This document shows, in pieces, positions 10,064 through 19,458 of a DNA stretch of 64,000 nt (its first letter is position 1; every line of letters begins with the position of its first letter). The position numbers and the translations under genes were made by a program. The DNA is from an uncultured Clostridia bacterium (GTDB lineage Bacteria; Bacillota; Clostridia; Lachnospirales; Lachnospiraceae): NCBI GenBank assembly GCA_948467395.1, contig CAOKDX010000006.1, positions 1 to 64,000 on the forward strand, given 5' to 3'. Below the pieces are notes generated by a model. It was not told where the DNA came from. It saw only the letters and a program-made list of their open reading frames with translations, and did not search any database.

Positions 10064-11000
10064 AACCAGACACCTCACGAAAGAGCCCTCCCGTCCATCG
10101 CTCCATGGATTCCTGAAACCATCTCTCCCTCCAGAAACGATTGTGCTGGGCGGCAATAAACAAAAGAACACTAAACGCCATAAAACCATGCATATGGTGG
10201 CGGTCCACCCCAAATCCACTCTCCCTCTGATAACTCTCCCGGATGCGCTCCCATTCCCTCGGGGCTTTATAGTTGGCGGCAAGCATCCCGCACTCCTGTG
10301 CTTTGTAGCCAAACCCTGACAGCGAGAAATCAATGGGGGCAGGTCCGGAGGGGGTCAGAAGGACATTTCCGAAGCTGAGGTCAGCATGGATCAGACTTTC
10401 CGCACCGGGTATCCGGTCAAGAGCTGTCATAATCCGGTCCACCTCATCCAGGACGGCCTGGCATACCGACCCATGTGTTCCGTTGATATGGGATTGCCTG
10501 CATGCAAGATCGAACTCGCCCCTCATACGGCGCACCAGATCATGGGAATATGAAGGGCGCGTTCCGGAAAACCCGCGGGACGCCCTGTGAAGCCTCGCCG
10601 CCAGCGCACCCAGCTGCCCGGCATAAGAATTGGCTCTTTCTTTTTCCAACGGACTCCCCTCCACCCATTGCAGCAGTTCACATGGTATGCCGCCGGAAAG
10701 AACGGAGACATAACCTCCAGAACGGTTTCGGACCGGCAGCTGAACCGGAAAGGGTGCCCTTCCGGCAAGATACAGCAGCAGCTCCACCTCTCCCTGCATC
10801 AGCTCCGCCGCTGGGGCGGTTTCTAATAATTTAAGGGAAAATCCCTCCATCGGTGAGTGTATACGCAGTACATAAGTACTTTTATCCGTAATAATCCTGC
10901 ACGTAATATTTTCGTTGTGCCGGATCAGCGATACGTCCCTCTGCCGGATACAGTAATTGCCCAGTGCCTCCTGCACCCTCTCCCTCTCCAAACCAGTCAA
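10062..11000 (-). CDS. Aminoglycoside phosphotransferase/choline kinase-family protein
   Basis: The 312-residue protein has the kinase catalytic motif HADLSFGN (205-212, catalytic D207) and the metal-binding motif IDFS (223-226). This places it in the APH/ChoK superfamily that phosphorylates small alcohols such as aminoglycosides, choline, thiamine or homoserine. Substrate is unknown. Context with a purine phosphorylase suggests metabolite salvage rather than antibiotic resistance. The start is TTG at 11000, with GGAGG about seven bases upstream. It lies 19 bases after deoD in the same operon. Confidence 0.75.
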   Translation of the reverse strand: MTGLERERVQEALGNYCIRQRDVSLIRHNENITCRIITDKSTYVLRIHSPMEGFSLKLLETAPAAELMQGEVELLLYLAGRAPFPVQLPVRNRSGGYVSVLSGGIPCELLQWVEGSPLEKERANSYAGQLGALAARLHRASRGFSGTRPSYSHDLVRRMRGEFDLACRQSHINGTHGSVCQAVLDEVDRIMTALDRIPGAESLIHADLSFGNVLLTPSGPAPIDFSLSGFGYKAQECGMLAANYKAPREWERIRESYQRESGFGVDRHHMHGFMAFSVLLFIAAQHNRFWRERWFQESMERWTGGLFREVSG

Positions 11001-11019
11001 TGCCAGCCTCCATTCTATA

Positions 11020-11730
11020 TCATGCGATCTCCAGTGCGATCCTCATCATATCCGTAAATCCGCTCTGCCGGTCCTCCACAGACAGGGATTCTCCCCGAAG
11101 CGGCGCGTCCGAGACAGTAAGCAGACAGAGCGCCCGTTTCCCTGCCCTGGCAGCGTTCATGTACAGGGCAGCCGCCTCCATCTCGACCGCTAAAATTCCC
11201 ATTCCAGCCCACTTTTTCAAAGCGTCCCCATCCTCATTGTAAAAGATATCCGAGGAGAGTATATTACCCGCCGCCGTTTTGATGCCGAGCCTCTCCCCGG
11301 TCTCCACGGCGGCTCTTGCCAGATCAAAATCTGCCACCGGCGCATACGTTCCCGGCAGTCCGAACTGGCAGGCATAGCCGGAATCGGTACTGGCCCCGAC
11401 GCCAACCACCACATCCCACAGATTTACCTTATCGCTGAGAGTTCCCGCCGTGCCGATGCGGATAATCTGCTCCACATCATAGAAATGAAAGAGCTCATAA
11501 GTATAGATCCCCACAGAGGGCATCCCCATTCCTCCGCCTGCCACCGTAACCCGCTTTCCCTTATAGTGTCCGGTATAGACAAGCATATTTCTCACAGTGC
11601 TGACACATTCTGCCCGTTCTAAAAAGGTCTCCGCAATAAATTTTGCCCGGAGCGGATCCCCCGGCATCAGAACCGTTTCTGCTATCTGTTCTCTCTCTGC
11701 CCCGATATGAGGCGTTGGCGTCTGAGACAT
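11020..11730 (-). CDS. deoD: Purine-nucleoside phosphorylase
   Basis: The 236-residue protein matches the DeoD trimeric/hexameric PNP family, which splits purine (deoxy)nucleosides with phosphate for salvage. Family motifs are LMPGDPLRAKFIAE near the N-terminus, GGGMGMPS, the IRIGTAGTL segment, and VSDAPLRGES near the C-terminus. Length is typical. An in-frame extension to 11868 overlaps the phosphatase gene and lacks a ribosome binding site. GGAAGG precedes the ATG at 11730. Confidence 0.93.
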   Translation of the reverse strand: MSQTPTPHIGAEREQIAETVLMPGDPLRAKFIAETFLERAECVSTVRNMLVYTGHYKGKRVTVAGGGMGMPSVGIYTYELFHFYDVEQIIRIGTAGTLSDKVNLWDVVVGVGASTDSGYACQFGLPGTYAPVADFDLARAAVETGERLGIKTAAGNILSSDIFYNEDGDALKKWAGMGILAVEMEAAALYMNAARAGKRALCLLTVSDAPLRGESLSVEDRQSGFTDMMRIALEIA

Positions 11731-11758
11731 AATACCATCCTTCCTTTCTATATTCATT

Positions 11759-12490
11759 CTAATCTGTGCGCTCTCCCTCTTTCCCATAATACTCACAAAA
11801 CCGTGCATGAAATGCCGGCGGCTCACCCGCCGCATAAAGATGCGAAATATCGCCAAAAGAGCTGACACGGAAGGAGGCGGTCCCCTTCCTCCTCTCCTCT
11901 GTATTGATGGTGGTCACCGAGGTGGGTGCAGCACAGAAGCCATGCCACATCACCATGGGCGAGATCCCCAGAAGGCGGCTTAGCATCACGCATTCCACGC
12001 CGAAATGACAGATCAGTACGATCCTGTCTGCATTGGGCCGCTCTACCCGGTAACAATTTCCCTCCCGGACATAACCGTGTCCGGCCAGAAGATGATCCAG
12101 GCCCTCCGCCACCCACTGGTATTCCTGCGCCACCCTGCTGTCCCTCATAATGGCAGTGTCCGCCCAGTCCACCCTGTCATAATATTTCTCTTCCTTCGTC
12201 CAGTCCTGGGGCAGCCAGTCCCAGGCAATGGATCTTCCCTCTGCGTCCGGCCTGGCTATATCCGCCCGGAAAAACTCCTGCAGCCAGGGCAGCTCTACCG
12301 CCTCCCGCCGCATTCTTTTCAATGTCGCGGCCGCCGTATCCTTCGCCCGTCCCAGCGGAGATACATAAAATTCCTTTACCTCCAGCCGGGATAGACGGTC
12401 CGCCAGCAGTTCTGCCTCTCTCCAGCCCTTCTCTGTCAGCGAATCAATGGAATAATCCGGATCGCCGTGTCTTATTATCAATATCTGCAT
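11759..12490 (-). CDS. Histidine phosphatase family protein (phosphoglycerate mutase-like)
   Basis: This 243-residue protein carries the RHG motif LIIRHGDPDY near the N-terminus (phospho-accepting His) and the PLGRAKDTA segment. A later histidine lies in LICHFGVECVM. These mark the two-branch histidine phosphatase family. The substrate is not predictable. The ATG at 12490 has AGGAG ten bases upstream. A GTG at 12499 is too close to that site. It is the first gene of the phosphatase-deoD-kinase operon. Confidence 0.85.
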   Translation of the reverse strand: MQILIIRHGDPDYSIDSLTEKGWREAELLADRLSRLEVKEFYVSPLGRAKDTAAATLKRMRREAVELPWLQEFFRADIARPDAEGRSIAWDWLPQDWTKEEKYYDRVDWADTAIMRDSRVAQEYQWVAEGLDHLLAGHGYVREGNCYRVERPNADRIVLICHFGVECVMLSRLLGISPMVMWHGFCAAPTSVTTINTEERRKGTASFRVSSFGDISHLYAAGEPPAFHARFCEYYGKEGERTD

Positions 12491-12520
12491 GATGGCCACT
12501 CTCCTATATTCTATTCATAC

Positions 12521-12563
12521 AAAAAGACCACCAGTCCGGATCTGTCCCTCTTACTGATGGCCT
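12521..12563 (-). terminator. Intrinsic terminator after spoVG
   Basis: On the minus strand AGGCCATCAGT pairs over 11 bp (two G-U) with ACTGGTGGTCT across a 17-base loop and is followed by TTTTTG. It ends the glgC-glgD-spoVG transcript before the phosphatase operon. Confidence 0.65.
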
Positions 12564-12602
12564 TCCTCTCTCACAGCACAACTCTATTGTCGTTCAAGCG
12601 GG

Positions 12603-12647
12603 TACAATAAAATTAAGTTATTGACAGTTATGCTTAATTTAATTGTA
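12603..12647. repeat. AT-rich inverted repeat downstream of spoVG
   Basis: TACAATAAAATTAAG (12603-12617) and CTTAATTTAATTGTA (12633-12647) are inverted repeats with one mismatch around a 15-base loop. There is no GC stem or T-run. It could be a protein-binding site or a weak transcript end. Confidence 0.55.
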
Positions 12648-12652
12648 GTTGT

Positions 12653-12934
12653 CTAGTCCTGTTCCTCTTCCGGCAGCTCTGCCAGTGCCCGTTCATATTC
12701 TGTCAATATGGCATCCTGCAGTACCGCCCTCATATCCCCATTAATCGGATGAGCGACATCCCGGTATTCCCCATCCGGCGTTTTCTTACTCGGCATCGCG
12801 ATAAATAATCCCTTTTCCCCTTCGATTACTTTGATATCATGAACCACAAATGAATCATCAAAGGTCACCGACACTACCGCTTTCATTTTGGATTCTTTGC
12901 TCACTACCCGGGTTCGAATGTCTGTGATCTGCAT
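12653..12934 (-). CDS. spoVG: SpoVG regulatory protein
   Basis: This 93-residue protein matches the full length of SpoVG, a small nucleic-acid-binding regulator that affects asymmetric septation, capsule and virulence genes in Firmicutes. The N-terminal MQITDIRTR and the VHDIKVI...[10 protein letters not shown] segment are diagnostic. AAGGGGG precedes the start. It lies only 26 bases after glgD with no promoter that I can see in the gap, so it appears to be co-transcribed with the glycogen genes. Confidence 0.95.
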   Translation of the reverse strand: MQITDIRTRVVSKESKMKAVVSVTFDDSFVVHDIKVIEGEKGLFIAMPSKKTPDGEYRDVAHPINGDMRAVLQDAILTEYERALAELPEEEQD

Positions 12935-12960
12935 CTTAATTCCCCCTTTTTCTGAAATGC

Positions 12961-14082
12961 TTAGAGTACATAACGTTCATTTTTTTCGAGAATGATCTTA
13001 ATCTCTTCTGGGGTGCCGACGAAATTCGAATTTGCCCGAATTGTTCCATGGCTCTCTACGATGCAATTTTCAATATAAGTATTATCCCCAATGTAAACAT
13101 CATTAAGTATAATAGAATTCCTGATCACGCAGTTATTTCCCACATAAACTTCTTTAAACAGAAGGGAATCCGTTACCTCACCATTGATGATACATCCGCT
13201 GGCTATCAGGCTGTTCTTAACCTGTGAACCCGCATTGTACTTTGCCGGTGGAAAATCCTCAATTTTGGATGCAACATGAGGGTATTCATCGAAGAAATAC
13301 TCCCTTGTCTCTCTCTTAAGGAAATCCATGTTTGTCTTGAAGTAAGAATCCACTGTAGTAATATTACTCCAGTAGGAATCCATATTATATGAATATATCT
13401 TCTTAATCCCTTTATACCGTATAAAAATATCCTTTACAAGATCAAAACCGCCCTCCGCGCCGGCGCGCTCAATCATTTCAATCAGCTGCCTGCGCCGGAT
13501 CACATAAATACCAGTTGACACCAGAGTCTTATCCGTCACAATGGGTTTCTCCTCGAAATCCGTCACAACCCCGTTGTCATCCACGGCAATCACTCCAAAT
13601 CGGCTTGGATCCTCTACTCTTCCCAAGTCCTTTGTCACAATGGTAATATCCGCATTTTTCTCAATGTGGTATCCCAGCAGTTTGTTCATATCCATCTTGT
13701 ATACGCAGTCACCTGACGCTATAATGACATATGGCTCATGGCTGCTTTTCAGAAAATCAATATTCTGCGCAATGGCGTCTGCCGTCCCGCGGTACCACTG
13801 GTTATTGTCATGGGTCTGTGTCGGTGTAAAAACAAATAATCCGCCCTGTTTGCGTCCGAAATCCCACCACTTGGATGAGTTCAGATGCTGTGTCAGTGAC
13901 TTTGAGTTATACTGCGTAAATACACCAACCTTGCTGATGTGCGAATTTGCCATACTGCTCAGTGCGAAGTCGATACTGCGGTAACCGCCTGCAATCGGCA
14001 TAGCCGCTGTCGCACGATCTCTTGTCAGTTCCTTCATCCGGCTGCTGGATCCACCAGCCAGGATCAATCCAATTGCTCTCAT
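12961..14082 (-). CDS. glgD: Glucose-1-phosphate adenylyltransferase subunit GlgD
   Basis: This 373-residue protein has the nucleotidyltransferase N-terminus ([16 protein letters not shown]) and a left-handed beta-helix C-terminus with hexapeptide-like repeats ([29 protein letters not shown]). It is the divergent GlgD type that pairs with GlgC as a regulatory or stabilising subunit of ADP-glucose pyrophosphorylase in Firmicutes. Its start overlaps the glgC stop by four bases (ATGA), so the two are translationally coupled and probably form a heteromer. Confidence 0.93.
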   Translation of the reverse strand: MRAIGLILAGGSSSRMKELTRDRATAAMPIAGGYRSIDFALSSMANSHISKVGVFTQYNSKSLTQHLNSSKWWDFGRKQGGLFVFTPTQTHDNNQWYRGTADAIAQNIDFLKSSHEPYVIIASGDCVYKMDMNKLLGYHIEKNADITIVTKDLGRVEDPSRFGVIAVDDNGVVTDFEEKPIVTDKTLVSTGIYVIRRRQLIEMIERAGAEGGFDLVKDIFIRYKGIKKIYSYNMDSYWSNITTVDSYFKTNMDFLKRETREYFFDEYPHVASKIEDFPPAKYNAGSQVKNSLIASGCIINGEVTDSLLFKEVYVGNNCVIRNSIILNDVYIGDNTYIENCIVESHGTIRANSNFVGTPEEIKIILEKNERYVL

Positions 14083-15356
14083 AATACGTCACCTGCCTTT
14101 ATCAAACTTTCTCCGCCTTCCAGAGTATTATTCGGGTAATCCTCTATTGTCGTTTTTCCTGAAATCGCGGTATTCTTGCCAATGGTAACCCCATCCGGAA
14201 TCTCCGTGTTGTTACCAACGGTAACAAGATTAAAGGCATAGACATCTGGCTTCCACTTGTTCACCACATCATCTTCGCCGGCTCCCAGCACACAATTGGA
14301 GCCTATCACCGTATCTTCTGCTACGATCGTGCGGTCCAATACCGTATTTTTGCCAATCCGCGTGGAATTCATAATAATAGAATCCCTGACAACCGCGCCC
14401 TCTTCTATCACCACATCCGAGCCAATAACCGAATTGTGAACTTCTCCATAGATTTCACAGCCATCCCCCATGATGGCTTTATCGATCACTGCCTCGCTGG
14501 CAATGTACTGCGGACGGATCCACTCATTACGGGTATAGATCTTCCAGAATTCCTCGTACAAATTAAATACAGGTATCAGGTCGATCAGTTCCATATTGGA
14601 CTCCCAGTATGAGCCCAGTGTCCCTACGTCCTTCCAGTAAGCATTGTACTCATATGCGAAGATCCTGTCGCCCCTCTCGTGGCAGTACGGCAGGATATGC
14701 TTACCAAAATCACAGCCTTTCTGGTCTTTCAGCTTGATCAGTGCTTCTTTCAGCACCGGCCATGAGAAAATGTAGATTCCCATTGATGCCAGATTGCTCC
14801 GCGGATGCTCTGGTTTCTCCTCAAATTCCAGGATCCGGTGGGAATCGTCCGTAATACAAACCCCAAATCGGCTCGCTTCCTCAATCGGCACCGGCATAGT
14901 GGCCATCGTGATATCTGCATTATTGGCCTTGTGGAAATCCAGCATTACCTGATAATCCATCTTGTAAATGTGGTCGCCGCCAAGGATCAGTACATAATCC
15001 GGATTATACGACTCCATATACTTTAAGTTCTGGAAGATCGCATTGGCGGTTCCCGTATACCACTCACTGTTTGAACTTCTCTCATATGGCGGGAGAACGG
15101 ACACGCCCCCAACATTACGGTCCAGATCCCACGGAATGCCAATTCCAATATGAGTGTTCAGCTTCAACGGCTGGTACTGTGTCAGCACGCCTACCGTATC
15201 CACTCCCGAGTTGATACAGTTACTCAACGGAAAATCGATGATTCGATACTTTCCCCCAAAAGCAACAGCAGGTTTTGCTACATCCGCCGTCAAGACCCCC
15301 AGTCTTGATCCTTGCCCCCCAGCAAGTAACATGGCTATCATTTCTTTTTTTATCAT
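14079..15356 (-). CDS. glgC: Glucose-1-phosphate adenylyltransferase
   Basis: The 425-residue catalytic subunit makes ADP-glucose from ATP and glucose-1-phosphate, the committed step of bacterial glycogen synthesis. [15 protein letters not shown] is the nucleotide-binding loop, followed by [28 protein letters not shown] and the substrate segment EFEEKP. The C-terminal half is a beta-helix. GAGGTGAT precedes the ATG at 15356. Longer upstream extensions lack support. No glycogen synthase or branching enzyme is in the window. Confidence 0.95.
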   Translation of the reverse strand: MIKKEMIAMLLAGGQGSRLGVLTADVAKPAVAFGGKYRIIDFPLSNCINSGVDTVGVLTQYQPLKLNTHIGIGIPWDLDRNVGGVSVLPPYERSSNSEWYTGTANAIFQNLKYMESYNPDYVLILGGDHIYKMDYQVMLDFHKANNADITMATMPVPIEEASRFGVCITDDSHRILEFEEKPEHPRSNLASMGIYIFSWPVLKEALIKLKDQKGCDFGKHILPYCHERGDRIFAYEYNAYWKDVGTLGSYWESNMELIDLIPVFNLYEEFWKIYTRNEWIRPQYIASEAVIDKAIMGDGCEIYGEVHNSVIGSDVVIEEGAVVRDSIIMNSTRIGKNTVLDRTIVAEDTVIGSNCVLGAGEDDVVNKWKPDVYAFNLVTVGNNTEIPDGVTIGKNTAISGKTTIEDYPNNTLEGGESLIKAGDVL

Positions 15357-15389
15357 GTTATCACCTCTGTTGTTTATTTGATGTTTTAA

Positions 15390-15418
15390 AGTATAACACA
15401 TAATTTCATAAATGTGAA
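15390..15418 (-). promoter_or_regulatory. glgC-glgD promoter
   Basis: TTCACA (15413-15418) and TATACT (15390-15395) are 17 bp apart, about 35 bp upstream of glgC, in an AT-rich gap. Confidence 0.6.
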
Positions 15419-15510
15419 TATTTTTAACAAAATTTTTTAATATTTTTTTGTCCTTTTCGTTAAAATGCACAAATTCGTACCGCCTTTATTAAGCATTTTC
15501 ACCTTTTTTC

Positions 15511-15538
15511 TTGTATTTTCCATATTATATTATATAAT
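15511..15538 (+). promoter_or_regulatory. murC promoter
   Basis: TTGTAT (15511-15516) and TATAAT (15533-15538) have a 16-bp spacer, about 47 bp upstream of murC. Confidence 0.5.
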
Positions 15539-15584
15539 GTTAATAACTAAAGTCATTCTCAGTCTAGAAGAAAGGTGTTTGCTT

Positions 15585-16967
15585 ATGTATAAAATCGATT
15601 TTGAACATCCCTGCCGGGTCCACTTTATCGGGATCGGCGGTATCAGTATGAGCGGTTTTGCCGAGCTGCTGCATTCCATGGGCTTTACCGTTACCGGCTC
15701 GGACCGGAGTGAGAGCCGGATCACAAGACATCTGGAAGACCTCGGCATACAAGTAGTATATGGACAAGACGAAAAAAATATTACTGACAGCATGGATCTG
15801 GTTGTCTATACGGCCGCCATCCATCCCTCTAACCCGGAGTACAGACGGGCCAGTGAGATGGGCATCCCCATGATGGAACGCGCCGCCATGGTAGGTCAGG
15901 TTATGAAAAATTATCCCTCTGCCATCGCCGTTTCCGGCACACATGGCAAGACCACTACGACTTCCATGGCATCGCAGCTCTTTCTACAGGCGGGACTTGA
16001 TCCCACCATATCCGTAGGCGGAATACTTGACGCTATCGGCGGCAATATCCGCATCGGCAGCTCTGGTCATTTCATCACAGAGGCATGCGAATACACCAAC
16101 AGTTTTCTGAAATTTTATCCCACAGTGGGAATTATACTTAATATAGAAGAAGATCATATGGATTTCTTCAAAGATATCGACGATATCCGCCATTCCTTTA
16201 CAGAATTTGCGAATAAGATACCGGAGAGCGGAACCCTGATCATCAACGCCGATATAGACGGCTGCCGGGACATCATTCAGGATGTCTCCTGTCAGGTGCT
16301 GACATATGGACTGGACAATACCTCCGCCGATTTCTCTGCGGACAATATCTCATTTGACGAAAGGGGCCGCGGCAGCTTTGACGTGGTCCGGAACGGCGAA
16401 AAAGGCCCCCGTTTCCAGCTGAACGTAGTGGGCAGGCACAACGTCTCCAATGCCCTCTCCTGCCTTGCCCTGGCCTCTCTGTACCGTATCGATGATGAGA
16501 CAGTCCGGCAGGCACTTCTTGCCTTCCACGGCACGGAACGCCGATTTGAATACAAGGGCGAGAAAAACGGGTTCACCATTATTGACGATTATGCCCATCA
16601 TCCCACGGAAATATCCGCCACACTGGAAGCAGCGGCCCACTATCCCCACAAGAACCTCTGGGTGGCCTTCCAGCCCCACACCTATACAAGAACCCGGGCC
16701 TTCCTGAAGGATTTCGCCCATTCCCTGTCCCAGGCGGATAAAGTGATACTGACTGATATCTATGCGGCCAGGGAGCAGGATCCCGGAGATATTTCATCCC
16801 GGATGCTGGAGGACGAACTGAAAAAGCTGGGCAAAGAGGTCTACTATTTTTCTGATTTTGGAGACATTGAAAAATTTATTTTAAAAAAATTAGTCAACGG
16901 TGACCTGTTGATAACTATGGGCGCCGGAAATATAGTAGATATCGGAGAAAATATTTTAAAAAGCTAA
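15585..16967 (+). CDS. murC: UDP-N-acetylmuramate--L-alanine ligase
   Basis: The 460-residue Mur ligase adds L-alanine to UDP-MurNAc in peptidoglycan precursor synthesis. It has the N-terminal dinucleotide-like loop HFIGIGGISMSG, the ATP-binding GTHGKTTTTS near residue 118, the central EACEYTNSF segment and DDYAHHPTEI near the start of the C-terminal domain. AAAGGTG precedes the ATG at 15585. An upstream in-frame extension to 15465 encodes an unlikely hydrophobic stretch across the promoter. The gene is monocistronic, ending in a terminator. Confidence 0.96.
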   Translation: MYKIDFEHPCRVHFIGIGGISMSGFAELLHSMGFTVTGSDRSESRITRHLEDLGIQVVYGQDEKNITDSMDLVVYTAAIHPSNPEYRRASEMGIPMMERAAMVGQVMKNYPSAIAVSGTHGKTTTTSMASQLFLQAGLDPTISVGGILDAIGGNIRIGSSGHFITEACEYTNSFLKFYPTVGIILNIEEDHMDFFKDIDDIRHSFTEFANKIPESGTLIINADIDGCRDIIQDVSCQVLTYGLDNTSADFSADNISFDERGRGSFDVVRNGEKGPRFQLNVVGRHNVSNALSCLALASLYRIDDETVRQALLAFHGTERRFEYKGEKNGFTIIDDYAHHPTEISATLEAAAHYPHKNLWVAFQPHTYTRTRAFLKDFAHSLSQADKVILTDIYAAREQDPGDISSRMLEDELKKLGKEVYYFSDFGDIEKFILKKLVNGDLLITMGAGNIVDIGENILKS

Positions 16968-16977
16968 GTTATGCACA

Positions 16978-17169
16978 TTATCCACAGCCTTATCAACATT
17001 GGGTCGAAAAGACCGGCTGTGGATACTTTTTTGTCAAGTAAAATTTGTGAATAATTGTAGTTTTTTTAACAAGCCAAAAAACAAACGAAATACCGCTGTT
17101 TTTACCATTTTTTTCTACAAAACTAGTATGTCCGAACATATGTTGTCAACATTGTACACATTATCCACA
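16978..17169. promoter_or_regulatory. Cluster of DnaA boxes between murC and the helicase-loader genes
   Basis: This part of the 312-base gap holds three perfect TTATNCACA boxes: TTATCCACA at 16978-16986, its minus-strand form TGTGAATAA at 17046-17054, and TTATCCACA at 17161-17169. Two 8/9 matches lie at 16990-16998 (TTATCAACA) and 17019-17027 (minus strand). Two boxes sit in the arms of the murC terminator. The rest of the gap is AT-rich with T-runs. Confidence 0.65.
16982..17034 (+). terminator. murC terminator
   Basis: TCCACAGCC (from 16981) pairs perfectly with GGCTGTGGA (to 17023), with an inner GGTC/GACC stem, followed by TACTTTTTTG. Confidence 0.65.
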
Positions 17170-17205
17170 CAGATTTTCTACAAAGAAAGTCCCACTTTCC
17201 AGAAT

Positions 17206-17234
17206 TTGCAACTGTCATTTCTTTATGTTATACT
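17206..17234 (+). promoter_or_regulatory. Promoter of the dnaD-dnaC-like operon
   Basis: TTGCAA (17206-17211) and TATACT (17229-17234) are 17 bp apart. The promoter lies 37 bp downstream of the last DnaA box. Confidence 0.65.
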
Positions 17235-17279
17235 CGTGAAGATCAGTTCTCTTCCGTTATTCCAACAGAAAGGAAATGT

Positions 17280-18386
17280 GTGACCACTATGGGGTTTACC
17301 ATCGAATCAGAATCTGCCTGGAACTATACCCGGGTACCAAATTTATTTATCAGCAGCTATATGCCCTCTGCCAACGGCAACTTTGTCAAGCTGTATCTGC
17401 ATTTGGTTATGGCATGCCAGCATCCGTCACCGGGAAGCGAATTATCCGTTCCTGCCCTGGCCGACTGCATGGAATGTACCGAAAATGATATTCTTCGCGC
17501 CCTGCACTACTGGCAGCGGGAGGGACTCCTGCTATTAAAAGAAGATCGTGGAGACATTCTGAATATCACCCTGTGTGATATTCCCGGCAGCGATGCGGCG
17601 CCGGCCGAACCTGCTCTGGCACCAGCGGAGGAAATCCGTCCCTTACCGGCCGCGGGATCCGCCTCCTCTGTCCCAGTGCCCGAAGAGGACCGGCTGATAC
17701 CGGACAGGCAGTCCTACACGCCTCTCCAGGCAGAGGCACTGATGAAGGACGCGGAGATTGACAGGGCGGTATCCGCCGTGGAACGGCTGCTGGGAGAGCC
17801 GGTGTCCCCGGCCCATCTCCAGACGATCCTGTATTTTATGTGCGATATCGGCTTTTCAGCCTCCCTTCTCATTACGCTGTATGAGACCGCCGTCCACAAG
17901 GGAAAGAAGAAACCCAGTTACATAGAGGCCATCGGCATCAGCTGGGCAAAGAAAGGCATACGGTCTCCCGAAGAGGCAAAGGATGAGAGCGCCTCCTTCA
18001 GCGGCCGCTATGCGCTTGTGGCAAAGGCATTGGGAATCCGGCGGAGCCTGGCACCAGCGGAGCGGGACATTATCGACAGCTGGGAGTCCTATCACTTTTC
18101 AAATGATATTATTGAAGAGGCATGCCGGCGCACCATTCTCCAGACCGGCGATATCAACCTGAATTACGCCTCAAAAATATTGGATAACTGGCACAAAAAA
18201 CAAATCGTCTCCCTGTCTGATATTGAGCGGTGCGATGAATCCTACAGGCGCCAGAAGAAAAATGCCGGCGATGCCAAGAAGGGTATCGTCAACAAGAACC
18301 AGTTTCAAAACTTTCCCCAGCGGACTTACACCCGGAATGAATACAACAGTCTGGAGCGCCAGCTGCTGCAGGGACAGAGAAACTAA
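17280..18386 (+). CDS. DnaD-like primosome protein
   Basis: This 368-residue protein begins with a winged-helix DnaD N-terminal domain (roughly 1-100) and contains DnaB_2/DDBH2-type segments in the C-terminal half (about 165-330), separated by a Pro/Ala-rich linker near residue 100-145. In Firmicutes such proteins help load the replicative helicase at the origin and at restarting forks. The GTG at 17280 has AAAGGA seven bases upstream. An ATG three codons later is further from it. The helicase-loader ATPase follows 18 bases later. Confidence 0.85.
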   Translation: MTTMGFTIESESAWNYTRVPNLFISSYMPSANGNFVKLYLHLVMACQHPSPGSELSVPALADCMECTENDILRALHYWQREGLLLLKEDRGDILNITLCDIPGSDAAPAEPALAPAEEIRPLPAAGSASSVPVPEEDRLIPDRQSYTPLQAEALMKDAEIDRAVSAVERLLGEPVSPAHLQTILYFMCDIGFSASLLITLYETAVHKGKKKPSYIEAIGISWAKKGIRSPEEAKDESASFSGRYALVAKALGIRRSLAPAERDIIDSWESYHFSNDIIEEACRRTILQTGDINLNYASKILDNWHKKQIVSLSDIERCDESYRRQKKNAGDAKKGIVNKNQFQNFPQRTYTRNEYNSLERQLLQGQRN

Positions 18387-18404
18387 CGGCAAAGGGAGGT
18401 CACT

Positions 18405-19403
18405 ATGGTACTTACGAACAGCCAGTACGAACAGCTGATGTCGCGCTACTATGAGCGGCAGCTGCGCACAAAACATATTGCCCGGGCCCGGGAACAGGAG
18501 GTGTATAAGGCAGTTCCTGAATTTGCCGCACTGGACCAGCGCATCCGGCAGTTATCTGTGGATTATGCCAGGGAGAGGCTGTCGCATGCCGCAGCGGCAG
18601 ATGAGACCGATCTACAACAGCAGATCCGCCGGATCACGGAAGAGAAAGAGAGGCTGCTGCTGGCACACGGATTTCCCTCCGATTACCTGCAGCCCGTCTA
18701 TACCTGTCCCGACTGTCAGGATACCGGCTATATCGGGGACAGGAAATGCCACTGCTTTGAGAAGGCTATTGTGGATTTCCTCTACTCCCAGTCCAATCTG
18801 CAGGATATACTAGAGAGGGAAAACTTTGACCACTTTGACCTGTCTCTCTACCCGGACGACTATATCGAGGAGACCACCGGGCAGACGCCCCGGGATAATA
18901 TGAGGAATATACTCCACACGGCAAGGGAATTTGTCCAGTATTTCCCTGAGGAACCCGCCAACCTTCTTTTGTACGGGAACACCGGGGTGGGGAAGACCTT
19001 CCTCACAAACTGCATTGCCAGAGAGCTTCTGGAGCAGTCCCATACGGTTGTTTACTTGACTTCTCTCAAGCTTTTTGATATTTTAGAGACGTACAAGTTT
19101 GACAGGAACCTGTCCCACACAGAGAAAAATGCCGCCGTGGCCTATATTCTGGACAGTGACCTGCTGATCATTGACGATCTGGGGACAGAGCTGAACAACA
19201 GCTTCACGTCCTCCCAGCTGTACCACTGCATTGACGCCCGACTGAATAACCGGAGGGCAATGATCATCTCCACCAACCTCTCTTTTGATGATCTGCGGGA
19301 ACGGTACAGCGAGCGGATTTTTTCCCGCCTCACCAGCAGCTATATCCTGCTGAAGCTGACGGGTGATGATATCCGGCTCCGAAAGGCCATCGCCCAGCAA
19401 TAG
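18405..19403 (+). CDS. DnaC/DnaI-like helicase loader ATPase
   Basis: This 332-residue protein has a coiled, charged N-terminus, a zinc-binding CPDCQDTGYIGDRKCHC motif near residues 101-118, and an AAA+ domain with Walker A GNTGVGKT near 190 and Walker B LLIIDDLG near 253. This is the layout of B. subtilis DnaI, which loads the replicative helicase onto DNA. It is not an insertion-sequence IstB protein, because the zinc N-terminus is present and no transposase is nearby. GGGAGG precedes the ATG. It is coupled to the DnaD-like gene. Confidence 0.9.
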   Translation: MVLTNSQYEQLMSRYYERQLRTKHIARAREQEVYKAVPEFAALDQRIRQLSVDYARERLSHAAAADETDLQQQIRRITEEKERLLLAHGFPSDYLQPVYTCPDCQDTGYIGDRKCHCFEKAIVDFLYSQSNLQDILERENFDHFDLSLYPDDYIEETTGQTPRDNMRNILHTAREFVQYFPEEPANLLLYGNTGVGKTFLTNCIARELLEQSHTVVYLTSLKLFDILETYKFDRNLSHTEKNAAVAYILDSDLLIIDDLGTELNNSFTSSQLYHCIDARLNNRRAMIISTNLSFDDLRERYSERIFSRLTSSYILLKLTGDDIRLRKAIAQQ

Positions 19404-19458
19404 CGCACGTACCGTCAATGAAACCCTTATACCTATTCTAACATGGAGGATTACCCTA

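Noticed and set aside
10062-11000. An aminoglycoside resistance gene
   Set aside because: Only superfamily motifs are visible, and the context is nucleoside salvage. No specific resistance signature is recognised.
16978-17234. The main chromosomal origin oriC
   Set aside because: DnaA boxes are present, but dnaA, dnaN and rpmH are not adjacent, and two of the boxes are arms of one hairpin. Kept as a DnaA-binding cluster only.
18405-19403. Insertion-sequence ATPase IstB
   Set aside because: The zinc-binding N-terminus and the adjacent dnaD-like gene fit a helicase loader. No transposase is nearby.
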